64,000 bases of DNA from CAZXFA01 sp964640085 (GTDB taxonomy: Bacteria; Actinomycetota; UBA4738; HRBIN12): positions 124,001-188,000 of the forward strand of contig CAZXFA010000001.1 of NCBI GenBank assembly GCA_964640085.1, in the 5' to 3' direction. A program made the position numbers and the translations under genes. Below are positions 25,601 through 34,073 of this stretch, piece after piece. Each line of letters starts with the position of its first letter. Position 1 is the stretch's first letter. The notes below the pieces were generated by a model. The model was not told where the DNA came from. It was given only the letters and a program-made list of their open reading frames with translations, and did not search any database.

Positions 25601-27199
25601 TCAGGAGAGCTCGACGAGCTCGAGCAGGTCCTCGTCCCAGAACCCCAGCTCGCCCTCGGGCATCGCCAGGACCCGCTTTGGCTCGAGCGCCTGCACGAAG
25701 TCCACGTCATGGCTCACGAGGACCATCGTCCCCGGCCAGGCCGAGAGCGCTTCGGCGACGGCGATCCTCGAGGGGGGATCGAGGTTGTTCGTCGGCTCGT
25801 CGAGCAGGATCAGGTTCCGCCGGCCGGCGACGAGCTGGGCCAGCGCGAGCTTGGTCTTCTCCCCGCCCGAGAGCGTCCCGGCGGGCTGGAACGCGACCTC
25901 GCCCCTGAGGCCGAACATCCCGAGCTGCGACCGCAGGTCCTGATCCGACGCGTCGGTCGACTCGGCGCGCACGTGGGCGATGACCGTGTCCTCGTCGCGG
26001 AGGAGCTCGTGCTCCTGCGCGTAGTAGCCCAGCGAGACGCCGGCCCCCAGTCGGATCGATCCATGGTCGGCCCGCGTCACGCCGGCGAGGATCCGCAGCA
26101 GGCTCGTCTTGCCGGCCCCGTTCAGGCCCATGATCAGCAGGCGTTCCCCGCGCGCGAGATCGAAGCTCACGTCCTCGAACACCGGCGGCCCTCCGTACCC
26201 CTTGGTGAGTCCCGCCACCTCCAGGACCACCTTCCCGGCGTGTGGGGGATCGGGGAGCCGGTACCGGACCGCCCGCTCCCGCGTCGGAGCACGGACCGCC
26301 GCGGACTCGAGTCGGGCGACCCGGGTGTCGAGCGTCTTCGCCTTGCGCGCCCGCTTCTCCGTCTGCCCGCGCATCGAGTCGGCCAGCGTCTTGAGGCGGC
26401 GGATCTCCGCATGCTGTCGCTCGGCGAGCGCGCGGAGGCGGAGCTCGTCCCGGCGACGCGCGGCCCGGTACTCGGAGTACGTGCCCCGGTACTGCACCAC
26501 CCCGTCGTGGTCGAGGTGCAAGATGCGGGTGATCGACGCGTCGAGCAGCACCAGGTCGTGGCTCACGACCACGAGGGCGCCTCGGTACGAGCCGAGGAAC
26601 CGCATGAGCCAGTGCTTCGCGTCGGTGTCGAGGTGGTTCGTGGGCTCGTCGAGCAGGAGGAGGTCCGTGCCGGCGAACAGGATCCGCGCGAGCTCCAGGC
26701 GGCGGCGTTCGCCCCCGGACAGGGCCGGCACCGGCAGGTCGAGCCGGTCCGTCGGGAGCCCCAGGCCGGCGGCGATGCGCTTGGCCTCGGCCTCGCCCGA
26801 GTAGCCCCCCGCGGCCCGGTACCGCTCCTCGAGCCGCGCGAACCGGCGGACGCTCGTCTCGGTGGGTCGGTCCTCGACGGCCAGTCGCGCCTTCTCCATC
26901 CGCTCGGCGACCTCCACCAAGCCGCGAGCCTGGAGGAGGTGGACGAGCCCGGCGTGCTCGTCCTCGGCGCGGTGTTGACGCGGATCCTGCCGTAGGTACC
27001 CGAGGCGGCCGCGTGCCACGACCCGCCCGGCGACCGGCTGTTCCTCGCCGGCCAGGAGCTTCAGCAGGCTCGTCTTGCCGGCGCCGTTCCGGCCGACCAC
27101 GCCGACCTTGTCGCCCGCGCGGAGCGAGAGCGTGAGCCCGTCGAGCAGCGGCCGGCCGGCCACCTCGACGGCGAGGTTCCACGCCTGGAGCGCGCTCAT
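25601..27199 (-). CDS. ABC-F family ATPase
   Basis: The 532-residue protein has two ABC cassettes and no membrane segment. Walker A motifs are GRNGAGKTSL near residue 36 and GLNGAGKTSL near 350. The signature motifs LSGGERRRLELARI and LSGGEKTKLALAQL each precede LLLDEPTNHLD or LLDEPTNNLD. A basic linker (EIRRLKTLADSMRGQTEKRARK) lies between them. ABC-F proteins act on the ribosome as translation or antibiotic-protection factors; the linker is moderate and gives no clear resistance assignment. It is monocistronic. Confidence 0.93.
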   Translation of the reverse strand: MSALQAWNLAVEVAGRPLLDGLTLSLRAGDKVGVVGRNGAGKTSLLKLLAGEEQPVAGRVVARGRLGYLRQDPRQHRAEDEHAGLVHLLQARGLVEVAERMEKARLAVEDRPTETSVRRFARLEERYRAAGGYSGEAEAKRIAAGLGLPTDRLDLPVPALSGGERRRLELARILFAGTDLLLLDEPTNHLDTDAKHWLMRFLGSYRGALVVVSHDLVLLDASITRILHLDHDGVVQYRGTYSEYRAARRRDELRLRALAERQHAEIRRLKTLADSMRGQTEKRARKAKTLDTRVARLESAAVRAPTRERAVRYRLPDPPHAGKVVLEVAGLTKGYGGPPVFEDVSFDLARGERLLIMGLNGAGKTSLLRILAGVTRADHGSIRLGAGVSLGYYAQEHELLRDEDTVIAHVRAESTDASDQDLRSQLGMFGLRGEVAFQPAGTLSGGEKTKLALAQLVAGRRNLILLDEPTNNLDPPSRIAVAEALSAWPGTMVLVSHDVDFVQALEPKRVLAMPEGELGFWDEDLLELVELS

Positions 27200-27358
27200 G
27201 GCGCCGGCTCAGTTGGGGATGGGATGCGCATCGGACGGTCTCCTGGTCCGGGGGCATAGCTGGTCGGGGGGCATAGAGGGACGGGCGCCGGGCGGCGGCG
27301 CGTTGACCGGGGAGGTCGCCCTATCTCACGGGCCAAGTGTAGCGCCCGCCGCTCGGGC

Positions 27359-28600
27359 TCAGAAGCGGTCCGGGCGGAAAGGGGTCGGGTCGACCGTCGT
27401 GTCACCGCCTGCTGCGAGCTCGGCCACCAGCCGACCGGTGATCGGCGACTGGGTGAACCCCAACGTGCCGTGGCCCGCCGCGACCAGCACGCCGTCCGTG
27501 CCCGGCACCCGGCCGATCGCGGGGAGGTCGTCGGGCAACAGCGGACGGAACCCGAACCACGGCTCGCCCGGATCTGCCGGCACGTCCCGCAGGCCCGCTC
27601 GCCCGGCTCGCGCCACCGCCTTCGCACGAACGGGATCCGGACGCTCGCGGAACCCCGCCAGCTCGAGGGTCCCGGCGAACCGGACGCGACCGTCGAGCGG
27701 CAGGACCACGACGTGGCTGTCGTCGAAGATGATCGGCGTCCGCGGCGCACCGTTCCAGGCCCGCAGGGTGTGGCTGTAGCCGGTCGCGGGTTGGATCGGG
27801 AGCCGCAGCCCCAGCGGCGCCGCGAGGGCGGGCGTCCAGGCGCCGGCGGCCAGGACGATCAGGTCGGTCTCGAGTTCCTCGCCGTCGCCCGTGAGGACCC
27901 CGGCCGCTCGACCGCCGCGGACGAGCACCCGGGCAACGGACACGCCCTCGCGGATCGTGACGCCGCGCCCGGCGAGCCTATCGGCGAGGGACCGCACGAA
28001 CGCATAGCAGTCGCCGGTCGCCTGGTCCTCGATCACCAGCGCCCCGGGGACGGACGGCGCGATCGCCGGCTCGATCTCGTGGAGCTCGTTGGGTCCCGTC
28101 ACCCGTGAGGCGATCCCGAGCTCCTCGAGCTCGCGGGCGAAGTCCTCGGCGCGCGGTCGCCAACCGTCCTCGGTGTAGGCGTTGACCAGCGGATCCCTGC
28201 GGTACCCGAACGCAGCCGCGCCGGTCCGCACGAGCTCGTCGAACAGCTCGAGGCTCGCCGTGCTGAGCTCGGTGAGGATCGCGGTCGTGCGCCGGTAGGT
28301 CCCGGCGCCACATGCGGCCCGGAACGCGAGGAGCCACCGGATGAGGCCAACATCCGGCCTCGGCCGGATCGTGAACGGGCTGTCGCGCCGCAGGAGGTGG
28401 CGGAGCCCCTCGGCGACGACACCCGGTCCCGGCAGCGCCTGGGAGTGACCCGGGACGATCAACCCCGCGTTCGCGAACGAGCAGCCGTGTCCGACGCGAC
28501 CGCGGTCCACGAGCGTCACGTCGAACCCGGCCGCGTCGAGGTAGTGGGCCGTCGCGACGCCGATCGCGCCGGCCCCGACCACCACGGCCCGTCCGCTCAC
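27359..28600 (-). CDS. FAD-dependent amino acid dehydrogenase/oxidase (DadA-like)
   Basis: The 413-residue protein opens with the FAD dinucleotide motif AVVVGAGAIGVATAHYL and has the DAO-family C-terminal GHGTLGFTQSPITGRLVAEL. Length and the N-terminal GCSFANAGLIVPGHSQALPGPG stretch match small-subunit D-amino-acid dehydrogenases, which oxidise D-amino acids to keto acids. Other DAO-family substrates (glycine, proline derivatives) are possible. Start is a GTG with a -10 box 6 nt upstream. Confidence 0.85.
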   Translation of the reverse strand: MSGRAVVVGAGAIGVATAHYLDAAGFDVTLVDRGRVGHGCSFANAGLIVPGHSQALPGPGVVAEGLRHLLRRDSPFTIRPRPDVGLIRWLLAFRAACGAGTYRRTTAILTELSTASLELFDELVRTGAAAFGYRRDPLVNAYTEDGWRPRAEDFARELEELGIASRVTGPNELHEIEPAIAPSVPGALVIEDQATGDCYAFVRSLADRLAGRGVTIREGVSVARVLVRGGRAAGVLTGDGEELETDLIVLAAGAWTPALAAPLGLRLPIQPATGYSHTLRAWNGAPRTPIIFDDSHVVVLPLDGRVRFAGTLELAGFRERPDPVRAKAVARAGRAGLRDVPADPGEPWFGFRPLLPDDLPAIGRVPGTDGVLVAAGHGTLGFTQSPITGRLVAELAAGGDTTVDPTPFRPDRF

Positions 28601-28606
28601 CCCGCA

Positions 28607-28612
28607 AGGGTA
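28607..28612 (-). promoter_or_regulatory. -10 box of the DadA-like gene (leaderless)
   Basis: TACCCT on the minus strand ends 6 nt before the GTG start. No ribosome binding site precedes the GTG, which fits a leaderless mRNA. It is divergent from the nearby tRNA promoter. Confidence 0.4.
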
Positions 28613-28631
28613 CGGCCGTTGCCGAGCCGTC

Positions 28632-28637
28632 TAGACT
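28632..28637 (+). promoter_or_regulatory. -10 box of tRNA-Ser(GGA)
   Basis: TAGACT within CTAGACTCG lies 7 nt before the mature 5' end. The nine bases are identical to those before tRNA-Ser(CGA), while flanking bases differ. Confidence 0.55.
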
Positions 28638-28644
28638 CGGTCCC

Positions 28645-28731
28645 GGTGGCCTGCCCGAGCGGACGAAGGGGCACGCCTGGAGAGCGTGTAGGCGGGCAAC
28701 CGCCTCGCGGGTTCGAATCCCGCGGCCACCG
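28645..28731 (+). tRNA. tRNA-Ser(GGA)
   Basis: A class II tRNA of 87 nt without an encoded CCA. The acceptor arms GGTGGCC and GGCCACC pair over 7 bp. The anticodon stem is CACGC/GCGTG with loop CTGGAGA, giving anticodon GGA. A long variable arm and a GTTCGAATC T loop are present. The convergent acetyltransferase gene ends 4 bp further on. Confidence 0.95.
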
Positions 28732-28735
28732 CCGA

Positions 28736-29656
28736 CTACGTGAGGGACTTCCGGTACCGCGTGTACGACCGGCGGACGCGCATCCCCACCCGCTCGTACA
28801 GGCCAAGGGCCCCGGTCCGCGACTCGGTCGACAGACCGCACCGGGTCTTCCCGCGTTCGTAGAACGCGCCGAATACCGACGAGAGCAGGGCGCGGGCGAT
28901 CCCGCGGCGCCGATGGGTGGCCTTCATGGCGAGCTGCTGCACCCAGCCCTCCCCGTCGTCCGCGTAGTCGAACGCGAGCGCTGCCCCCACCAGCTCGTCC
29001 CCGTCGAACGCCAGGCGCGACAGCTCCGAGGAGAAGGCCGCGTGCCGGACGATGAACGCCGCCCACTCGTCGAACGGGACCGAGCTCCGCCCCTCCCATT
29101 CGGTGAACGCGACGTCGATCAGCTCGTACGCGGCCCGCTCGTCGGTCGCCGGATCGTATCCACGGATCCGGATCCCGTCGGGCGGTGGGTGCACCGGTGG
29201 CGGCCGATCGAAGTCGATCTCGAGGATCCACGCGACCCACTCCACCCGGTAGCCGTTGGCGCGGAAGTGTTCCGCCGCCGCGCGGTTGTGGTCGGTGACG
29301 ACCTGCGAGAGGGCCTCGCTACCGAGCTCGCTGGCCCGCGACTCGGACCATCGCAGCAACGCGGTTCCGATCCCGCGGCCGGTGTGCGAGGGGCGCACGT
29401 CCGCCTCCGCGCGCCCGCGGTAGACCTCCGCCCACCCCACCGCCCGCTCACCCTCGGAGACGATGACGCAGTCGGTGGAGGGGTCGAACCCCGGGCGGCC
29501 GAACCCCACCTCGATGTCGTGGAGGTCCACCTCCACGACCCCGTCGGCGTGGAGCTCGGCCTCGGCGATCAGCTCCAGCAACGTCCGGGCATCCGACGGC
29601 GTGGCGCCCCGGGCCGTGAACCCCGCGGGGAGCTCGAGGTTCACGCGGTCCGCCAT
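28736..29656 (-). CDS. Tandem GNAT acetyltransferase
   Basis: The 306-residue protein contains two GNAT folds. The first, about residues 8-150, has an acetyl-CoA loop TGRGIGTALL. The second, about 160-306, has THRRRGIARALL and ends in a typical YERVGM segment. The pairing suggests either one active and one regulatory half or two activities. The substrate is unknown. The ATG was chosen at MADRVNLELP, where homology-like sequence begins; it overlaps the HAD gene stop by 16 bp, so the two are co-transcribed. Confidence 0.85.
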   Translation of the reverse strand: MADRVNLELPAGFTARGATPSDARTLLELIAEAELHADGVVEVDLHDIEVGFGRPGFDPSTDCVIVSEGERAVGWAEVYRGRAEADVRPSHTGRGIGTALLRWSESRASELGSEALSQVVTDHNRAAAEHFRANGYRVEWVAWILEIDFDRPPPVHPPPDGIRIRGYDPATDERAAYELIDVAFTEWEGRSSVPFDEWAAFIVRHAAFSSELSRLAFDGDELVGAALAFDYADDGEGWVQQLAMKATHRRRGIARALLSSVFGAFYERGKTRCGLSTESRTGALGLYERVGMRVRRSYTRYRKSLT

Positions 29657-30336
29657 CCCGGGCAGCGTTCGGGCGCGATGGCCCCCAAAGGTTCCTCGAG
29701 CGACCCGAGCGTGCGGCGGACGTCGTCGAACGTCTCCCAGGGGAGGAAGGGGACCCCGTCTGCGCTCGCGATGTCGACCAGCGCGTCTTTGGCGAACACG
29801 GTGTCCGCGTAGAGCGCGCCGTACCGATCGGATTGCCCCTCGCCGACGAACGCGACCGACCCGCGCTCGCGCGCGCGGAGCACGGCGTTCATCTTGCAGG
29901 TCCCGCATCCGGTGCAGAGCGGATGCCCGTTCGGACGCCGGAGCCTCGGAGGGACGCCGTCGAAAACCGCCTCGTTGGAGACCACGTCGAGCCGATCGAG
30001 CCCGGCCGTAGCCAGGATCGGCCGGATGTAGAAGCCGAACCCGTCCGAGATCACCGTGACGGGGATCCCGTGGCCCTCGGACCATTCCACGAAGGGCGGG
30101 AACGATGGATCGATCGGACAGTGGTGCAGGACGAAGTCGAGCAGTTCCTCGCGCGTGCCGTCGAGGAGAGCGAACTGCCGATCACCCGCCTCGCGCAAGC
30201 TCATCTGCCCCCGATCCACCATCTCGTCGTACTCGGGCCAGGAGGGGTCGCCGAACTCGGTCAGCAGATGCTCGGCCACGTCATGCAGACACGCCGTGCC
30301 GTCGAAGTCCACCAGGATCGCGCCGATGGGGAGCAC
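29641..30336 (-). CDS. HAD-superfamily phosphatase (SerB/MtnX-like)
   Basis: The 231-residue protein has HAD motif I LVDFDGTAC, motif II VISDGFG, and a motif IV region FVGEGQSDRYGALYADTVFAKD. The cap and length are those of MtnX / phosphoserine-phosphatase-type HAD-IB enzymes. A CTGCGTCK cysteine stretch is seen in several members of this subgroup. It may act in methionine salvage or on another small phosphate; no salvage genes are adjacent. GTG start with a -10 box 7 nt upstream. Confidence 0.82.
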   Translation of the reverse strand: MLPIGAILVDFDGTACLHDVAEHLLTEFGDPSWPEYDEMVDRGQMSLREAGDRQFALLDGTREELLDFVLHHCPIDPSFPPFVEWSEGHGIPVTVISDGFGFYIRPILATAGLDRLDVVSNEAVFDGVPPRLRRPNGHPLCTGCGTCKMNAVLRARERGSVAFVGEGQSDRYGALYADTVFAKDALVDIASADGVPFLPWETFDDVRRTLGSLEEPLGAIAPERCPGWRTA

Positions 30337-30343
30337 GGTGGCC

Positions 30344-30349
30344 AGCGTA
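30344..30349 (-). promoter_or_regulatory. -10 box of the HAD phosphatase gene
   Basis: TACGCT on the minus strand ends 7 nt before the GTG start. It lies only 4 bp from the divergent -10 box of the acetyltransferase gene, so the two promoters are back to back and probably exclude each other. Confidence 0.4.
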
Positions 30350-30353
30350 CCCG

Positions 30354-30359
30354 TAGGCT
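30354..30359 (+). promoter_or_regulatory. -10 box of the acetyltransferase gene at 30366
   Basis: TAGGCT ends 6 nt before the ATG, predicting a leaderless mRNA. Its -35 region would fall inside the divergent HAD gene. Confidence 0.4.
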
Positions 30360-30365
30360 CGGAGC

Positions 30366-31160
30366 ATGCCCCGCGAGGTGACCGAGCGGATCGCGCTTGG
30401 GATGGTGGAGGCCTGGCGCGACCGCGTCTCGCACATCGACGGGCACGCGATCTACGAGTGGGACGGGCTCTTCGTCGCGCTCTCGAACCTCCCCGACGAC
30501 GAGCTGAACGTCGGGCTCGTCGAGCGCGCGCCCGAGGACCCGCTCGGCGCCCTGTCGAGGGCCGAGTGGCTGTTCCGCACCCACGGTCGGTCGCTGGGGA
30601 TCGAGCTCGAGCGCGGACGCCATCCCGGGCTCGAGCGCGCGGCGCGCATGTTCGGCCTGTACCCGGCGGTCACGCGTCCGGCTATGGCCGTCGCCTTGGC
30701 CGAGCTCGCCGGGTCGGACCCACCCCAGGGCGTCTCGTTCCGGCGGGTACGCTCTCGGGAGGACCTCGCGGGGATGGTGAGCCTGGAGGTCGAGGTCTTC
30801 CGCACCGACCCTTCGGTCGCGTCCCGGTTGCTCGGTCCCCGAACGCTCGAGCGGACCCGGACGCACATGTCGATCGCCGTGGTTGACGGCGAGCCGGTGG
30901 CGATGGCCTACGTCCACGTGCACGCTGGGGCGATCGGGGTATTCGGCGTGGGCACCGTGCCCGCGTTCCGGCGTCGGGGCATCGCCCGGGCGATCACCGC
31001 GTTCGCGATCCACGAGGCGAGCGAGGGGGCCGACCTCGCGTGGCTGCAGCCGACGGCGCTCGGCCGCTCGGTCTACGAGGCCATGGGGTTCCGCCCGGTC
31101 GTGATGTGGCAGGTCTGGACGCTGCCCGCAGCTCGGCGGGAACGCGTCCACGGCGTGTGA
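30366..31160 (+). CDS. GNAT-family acetyltransferase
   Basis: The 264-residue protein has an unassigned N-terminal half (about 1-125) and a C-terminal GNAT domain. The domain has the acetyl-CoA-binding GTVPAFRRRGIARAIT near residue 200 and YEAMGFRPV near the end. This two-part layout is common in actinobacterial acetyltransferases of unknown substrate. It is followed by the SRP RNA gene. Confidence 0.85.
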   Translation: MPREVTERIALGMVEAWRDRVSHIDGHAIYEWDGLFVALSNLPDDELNVGLVERAPEDPLGALSRAEWLFRTHGRSLGIELERGRHPGLERAARMFGLYPAVTRPAMAVALAELAGSDPPQGVSFRRVRSREDLAGMVSLEVEVFRTDPSVASRLLGPRTLERTRTHMSIAVVDGEPVAMAYVHVHAGAIGVFGVGTVPAFRRRGIARAITAFAIHEASEGADLAWLQPTALGRSVYEAMGFRPVVMWQVWTLPAARRERVHGV

Positions 31161-31207
31161 GGCGGGCACGCAGGCACGCGGTGCCGCCCCGCGTCGGGGG
31201 GCCCGCG

Positions 31208-31213
31208 TATACT
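31208..31213 (+). promoter_or_regulatory. -10 box of the SRP RNA gene
   Basis: TATACT, close to the TATAAT consensus and the strongest -10 box seen in the window. It stands about 15 nt before the first paired base of the RNA, as expected for a highly transcribed stable RNA. Confidence 0.55.
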
Positions 31214-31221
31214 CGGCTCGG

Positions 31222-31436
31222 TGATCGCGCTAGGCGGGGAGCTAGCGGTGCCCTGTACCCGCGATCCGCTTCAGCGGGGCTGAATCCCCGTCCGAGGCCC
31301 GGTGGGTCCGAGGCAGCTCCCGGTACGGAGCGTCGATGGTCGGGTCCCGCGCGACGCCGGCCCGTGAACCCGGTCAGATCCGGAAGGAAGCAGCCGTAAG
31401 CGGGAGCCGGCGGGTGCCGCGGGCGTGCCTGGCCGG
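31222..31436 (+). ncRNA. ffs: Signal recognition particle RNA, large type
   Basis: The universally conserved helix 8 sequence is present (GGTCAGATCCGGAAGGAAG, then CAGCCGTAAG). The ends close as a helix: GCTAGGC at 31229-31235 pairs with GCCTGGC at 31427-31433. At a little over 200 nt with a long 5' half, it is the large type with an Alu-like domain, not the short 4.5S form of E. coli. The exact ends are estimated from the closing helix and the -10 box. It binds Ffh to target proteins to the membrane. Confidence 0.9.
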
Positions 31437-31560
31437 AGCAACCGACCGGTGACGCGCTCGAGTCCAGCGCGGTCGACGGCGGGTGCGCGGTCACCACTAC
31501 ACTTCCAGGTCGTCCCGGACGCGCTTCCCCCACCGGGACGTCCGGACGGACGGCGCGGGG

Positions 31561-33474
31561 GTGCGCGTGGCGGAGGAGCAGCAGTACCGGTCCCTGTACC
31601 GGAAGTACCGACCCCAGGGGCCGGGTGAGGTCCTCGGGCAGGAGCACGTCGTCCGCGCCATGATGGGCGCGGTCCGCGAGGGGCGCCTGGCGCACGCCTT
31701 CCTGTTCTGCGGCCCGCGCGGCACGGGCAAGACCTCGACGGCGCGGATCCTGGCCAAGATGGTCAACTGCGAGCAGGGGCCGACACCCGAGCCCTGCGGC
31801 ACCTGCGAGCAGTGCGTCGCGATCCGCGAGGGACAGCACCTTGACGTCGTCGAGATCGACGCGGCGAGCCACGGCGGCGTCGACGATGCCCGCGATCTGC
31901 GCGAGAAGGCCCCGACCGCGCCCGTGCAGGGCCGGGAGAAGGTCTACATCATCGACGAGGCGCAGCGGCTCTCGCGCGAGGCGTTCGACGCCCTGCTGAA
32001 GGTGTTCGAGGAGCCGCCCGCCGGCGTTCGGTTCGTCCTGGCGACCACCGAGCCACACAAGATGCCCGCCACGATCATCGGCCGGTGCCAGCGGTTCGAC
32101 TTCCGACGGGTCCCGGTCGAATCGATCGCTGCCCATCTGCTGCACGTGGCGGGGGACGAGGGGATCGAGCTCGACCCCGAGGCCGCCCACGCGATCGCCC
32201 GCAACGCCGAGGGGTCCGTGCGCGATGCCCTCTCGCTGCTGGACCAGGCCTCCGTGCTCGGGGCCGGGCGGATCGGGCAGGACGTGGTGGGCGCGCTGAT
32301 CGGCACCGGCCGTACCGACGTGCAGCACGCGCTGGCCGACGCCGTCGCCGTCGGCGATGCCCGCGCCGTCTTCGAGCTGGTGGACCGCCTCGTCCAGGAG
32401 GGCCAGGACCTCCGCCACGTGACCAACGAGGTCCTCGCGCACTTCCGGAACCTCCTCCTCGTCCGGACGGCGCCGGGCCAGCCCGAGCTGCTCGACGTGA
32501 CAGACGAGGAGGGAGAGCGGCTAGCGGCGCAGGCCGCCAAGTACGCGGCTCCCGAGCTGGCTCGCGTGATCTCCCTCCTGCTGGCGGCCCAGACCGACAT
32601 GCGATGGACGACCTCGCCTCGGCTGTCGCTCGAGCTCGCCTTGGTCCGCGCGGCGGTCCCGGAGGCCGACGAGCGGCCCGAGGCGCTCGTCACCCGGCTC
32701 GAACGGCTCGAGCGCATCGCCGGTCTCACCCCCGGTGGCTCCGGGGTGGCTGCTCCGGGCTCCGGTTCGGCGCCAGGGCAACCCTCGGTCACGGCTCCGC
32801 CGTCCGTGGCCGCCTCACGGTCGCCTTCCAGCTCCACCCCTGCGCCTCAGGAGAGCGCCGCTCCACCGTCGCCTTCCGGCCCGTCCCCTGCGCCGATGGA
32901 ACGTAGCGGTGCCGAGGCCGGGGCCGAGGGTGCGGCCGACTCAGCCCCACGGGCGGGAGCGTCGAGAGCGAAGCGGGGAACGAAGCGTGCCGGAGCGAGC
33001 GGCGCTGCGGAGGACGGCCCCGGCCCTGCCGAGCAGGAGGCCGCGCCCGGCCCGGCCGACGCGGGGCAGCAGGCGTCGGCGCCGGTGCTCGGGGCGGGGA
33101 CGTCGGCCGTGGACGTGTCGATGCTCCGGGGGAACTGGTCGACCGTGATCTCGCACCTGCGGGGCCAGGGCAAAGCGGTGCTTCCCTCGTTCCTCGAGAT
33201 CGCAACGCCCGCCGCGTTCGACGGGACGACGCTCGAGCTCGTCTTCCCGCCGGACCGGAAGTTCGGCGTCTCCAAGGTGGAGGAGCGCGCGGAGGAGCTC
33301 CGCCAGGCGCTGCAGGAGCTGTTCGGGGTGGCGCCGGCCGTGCGGTGCGTCGTCCGCGAGCCCGCGGCCGGCCCGTCCGACCCCGTGGAGGAGGAGCCGC
33401 CGCTGTCCGAGGAGGCGGCGCTCGCCCGGCTCACGGCGGAGCTCGGGGCGACGCCGGCCGGCGAGGACTCCTAG
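31561..33474 (+). CDS. dnaX: DNA polymerase III subunit gamma/tau
   Basis: The 637-residue clamp-loader ATPase has SLYRKYRPQ at the start, Walker A GPRGTGKTSTARI near residue 50, a four-cysteine zinc module (C-x8-C-x2-C-x2-C), YIIDEAQRLS and the TTEPHK sensor region. A linker of about 130 residues rich in Pro, Ala and Ser follows (roughly 390-520), then a tau-type C-terminal domain. The linker is low-complexity but in frame. Two GTGs six bases apart are possible starts, neither with a strong ribosome binding site. It abuts recR with no spacing. Confidence 0.93.
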   Translation: MRVAEEQQYRSLYRKYRPQGPGEVLGQEHVVRAMMGAVREGRLAHAFLFCGPRGTGKTSTARILAKMVNCEQGPTPEPCGTCEQCVAIREGQHLDVVEIDAASHGGVDDARDLREKAPTAPVQGREKVYIIDEAQRLSREAFDALLKVFEEPPAGVRFVLATTEPHKMPATIIGRCQRFDFRRVPVESIAAHLLHVAGDEGIELDPEAAHAIARNAEGSVRDALSLLDQASVLGAGRIGQDVVGALIGTGRTDVQHALADAVAVGDARAVFELVDRLVQEGQDLRHVTNEVLAHFRNLLLVRTAPGQPELLDVTDEEGERLAAQAAKYAAPELARVISLLLAAQTDMRWTTSPRLSLELALVRAAVPEADERPEALVTRLERLERIAGLTPGGSGVAAPGSGSAPGQPSVTAPPSVAASRSPSSSTPAPQESAAPPSPSGPSPAPMERSGAEAGAEGAADSAPRAGASRAKRGTKRAGASGAAEDGPGPAEQEAAPGPADAGQQASAPVLGAGTSAVDVSMLRGNWSTVISHLRGQGKAVLPSFLEIATPAAFDGTTLELVFPPDRKFGVSKVEERAEELRQALQELFGVAPAVRCVVREPAAGPSDPVEEEPPLSEEAALARLTAELGATPAGEDS

Positions 33475-34068
33475 GTGTACGAGGGCCCGATCCAGGACCT
33501 GATCGACGAGCTCTCACGCCTCCCTGGGATCGGGCCGAAGTCCGCCCAACGTCTCGCCTTCCACCTCGTGAAGGCACCGATCGAGGAGGCGCGCAGCCTC
33601 TCCGAGTCGATCGTGCGAGCGAAGGAGCGCATCGCGTTCTGCTCGGAATGCGGCAACGTGGCCGAGGGTGAGCGCTGCCGGATCTGCCTGGACGAGGGCA
33701 GGGACCGAACCGTCCTGTGCGTCGTCGAGGAGCCGAAGGACGTGGCCACGATCGAGAAGGCCGGGGTGATCAAGGGGCGCTACCACGTGCTCGGAGGGGC
33801 GATCAGCCCGCTCGACGGGATCGGCCCCGACGACCTCCGGACCCAGGAGCTCCTCGACCGGGTGCAACGCGACGGCGTCGCCGAGGTGATCATCGCCACG
33901 AACCCGAACCTCGAGGGCAACGCCACGGCGATGTACGTGGCGGCGCTCCTGAAGCCGATCGGTGTCCGGGTCACGCGCCTGGCGAGCGGGTTGCCCGTCG
34001 GCGGCGACCTCGAGTACGCGGACGAGGTGACGCTCTCGCAGGCGCTCGAGGGCCGCCGGGAGCTCTGA
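33475..34068 (+). CDS. recR: Recombination protein RecR
   Basis: The 197-residue protein of the RecFOR pathway has the helix-hairpin-helix LPGIGPKSAQRLAFHL. It also has the zinc finger CSECGNVAEGERCRIC and the Toprim domain with VVEEPKDV, YHVLGGAISPLDGIGP and RLASGLPVGGDLEYAD. The GTG start lies immediately after the dnaX stop. The small ybaB/ebfC gene often found between dnaX and recR is missing here. Confidence 0.96.
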   Translation: MYEGPIQDLIDELSRLPGIGPKSAQRLAFHLVKAPIEEARSLSESIVRAKERIAFCSECGNVAEGERCRICLDEGRDRTVLCVVEEPKDVATIEKAGVIKGRYHVLGGAISPLDGIGPDDLRTQELLDRVQRDGVAEVIIATNPNLEGNATAMYVAALLKPIGVRVTRLASGLPVGGDLEYADEVTLSQALEGRREL

Positions 34069-34073
34069 CGACC

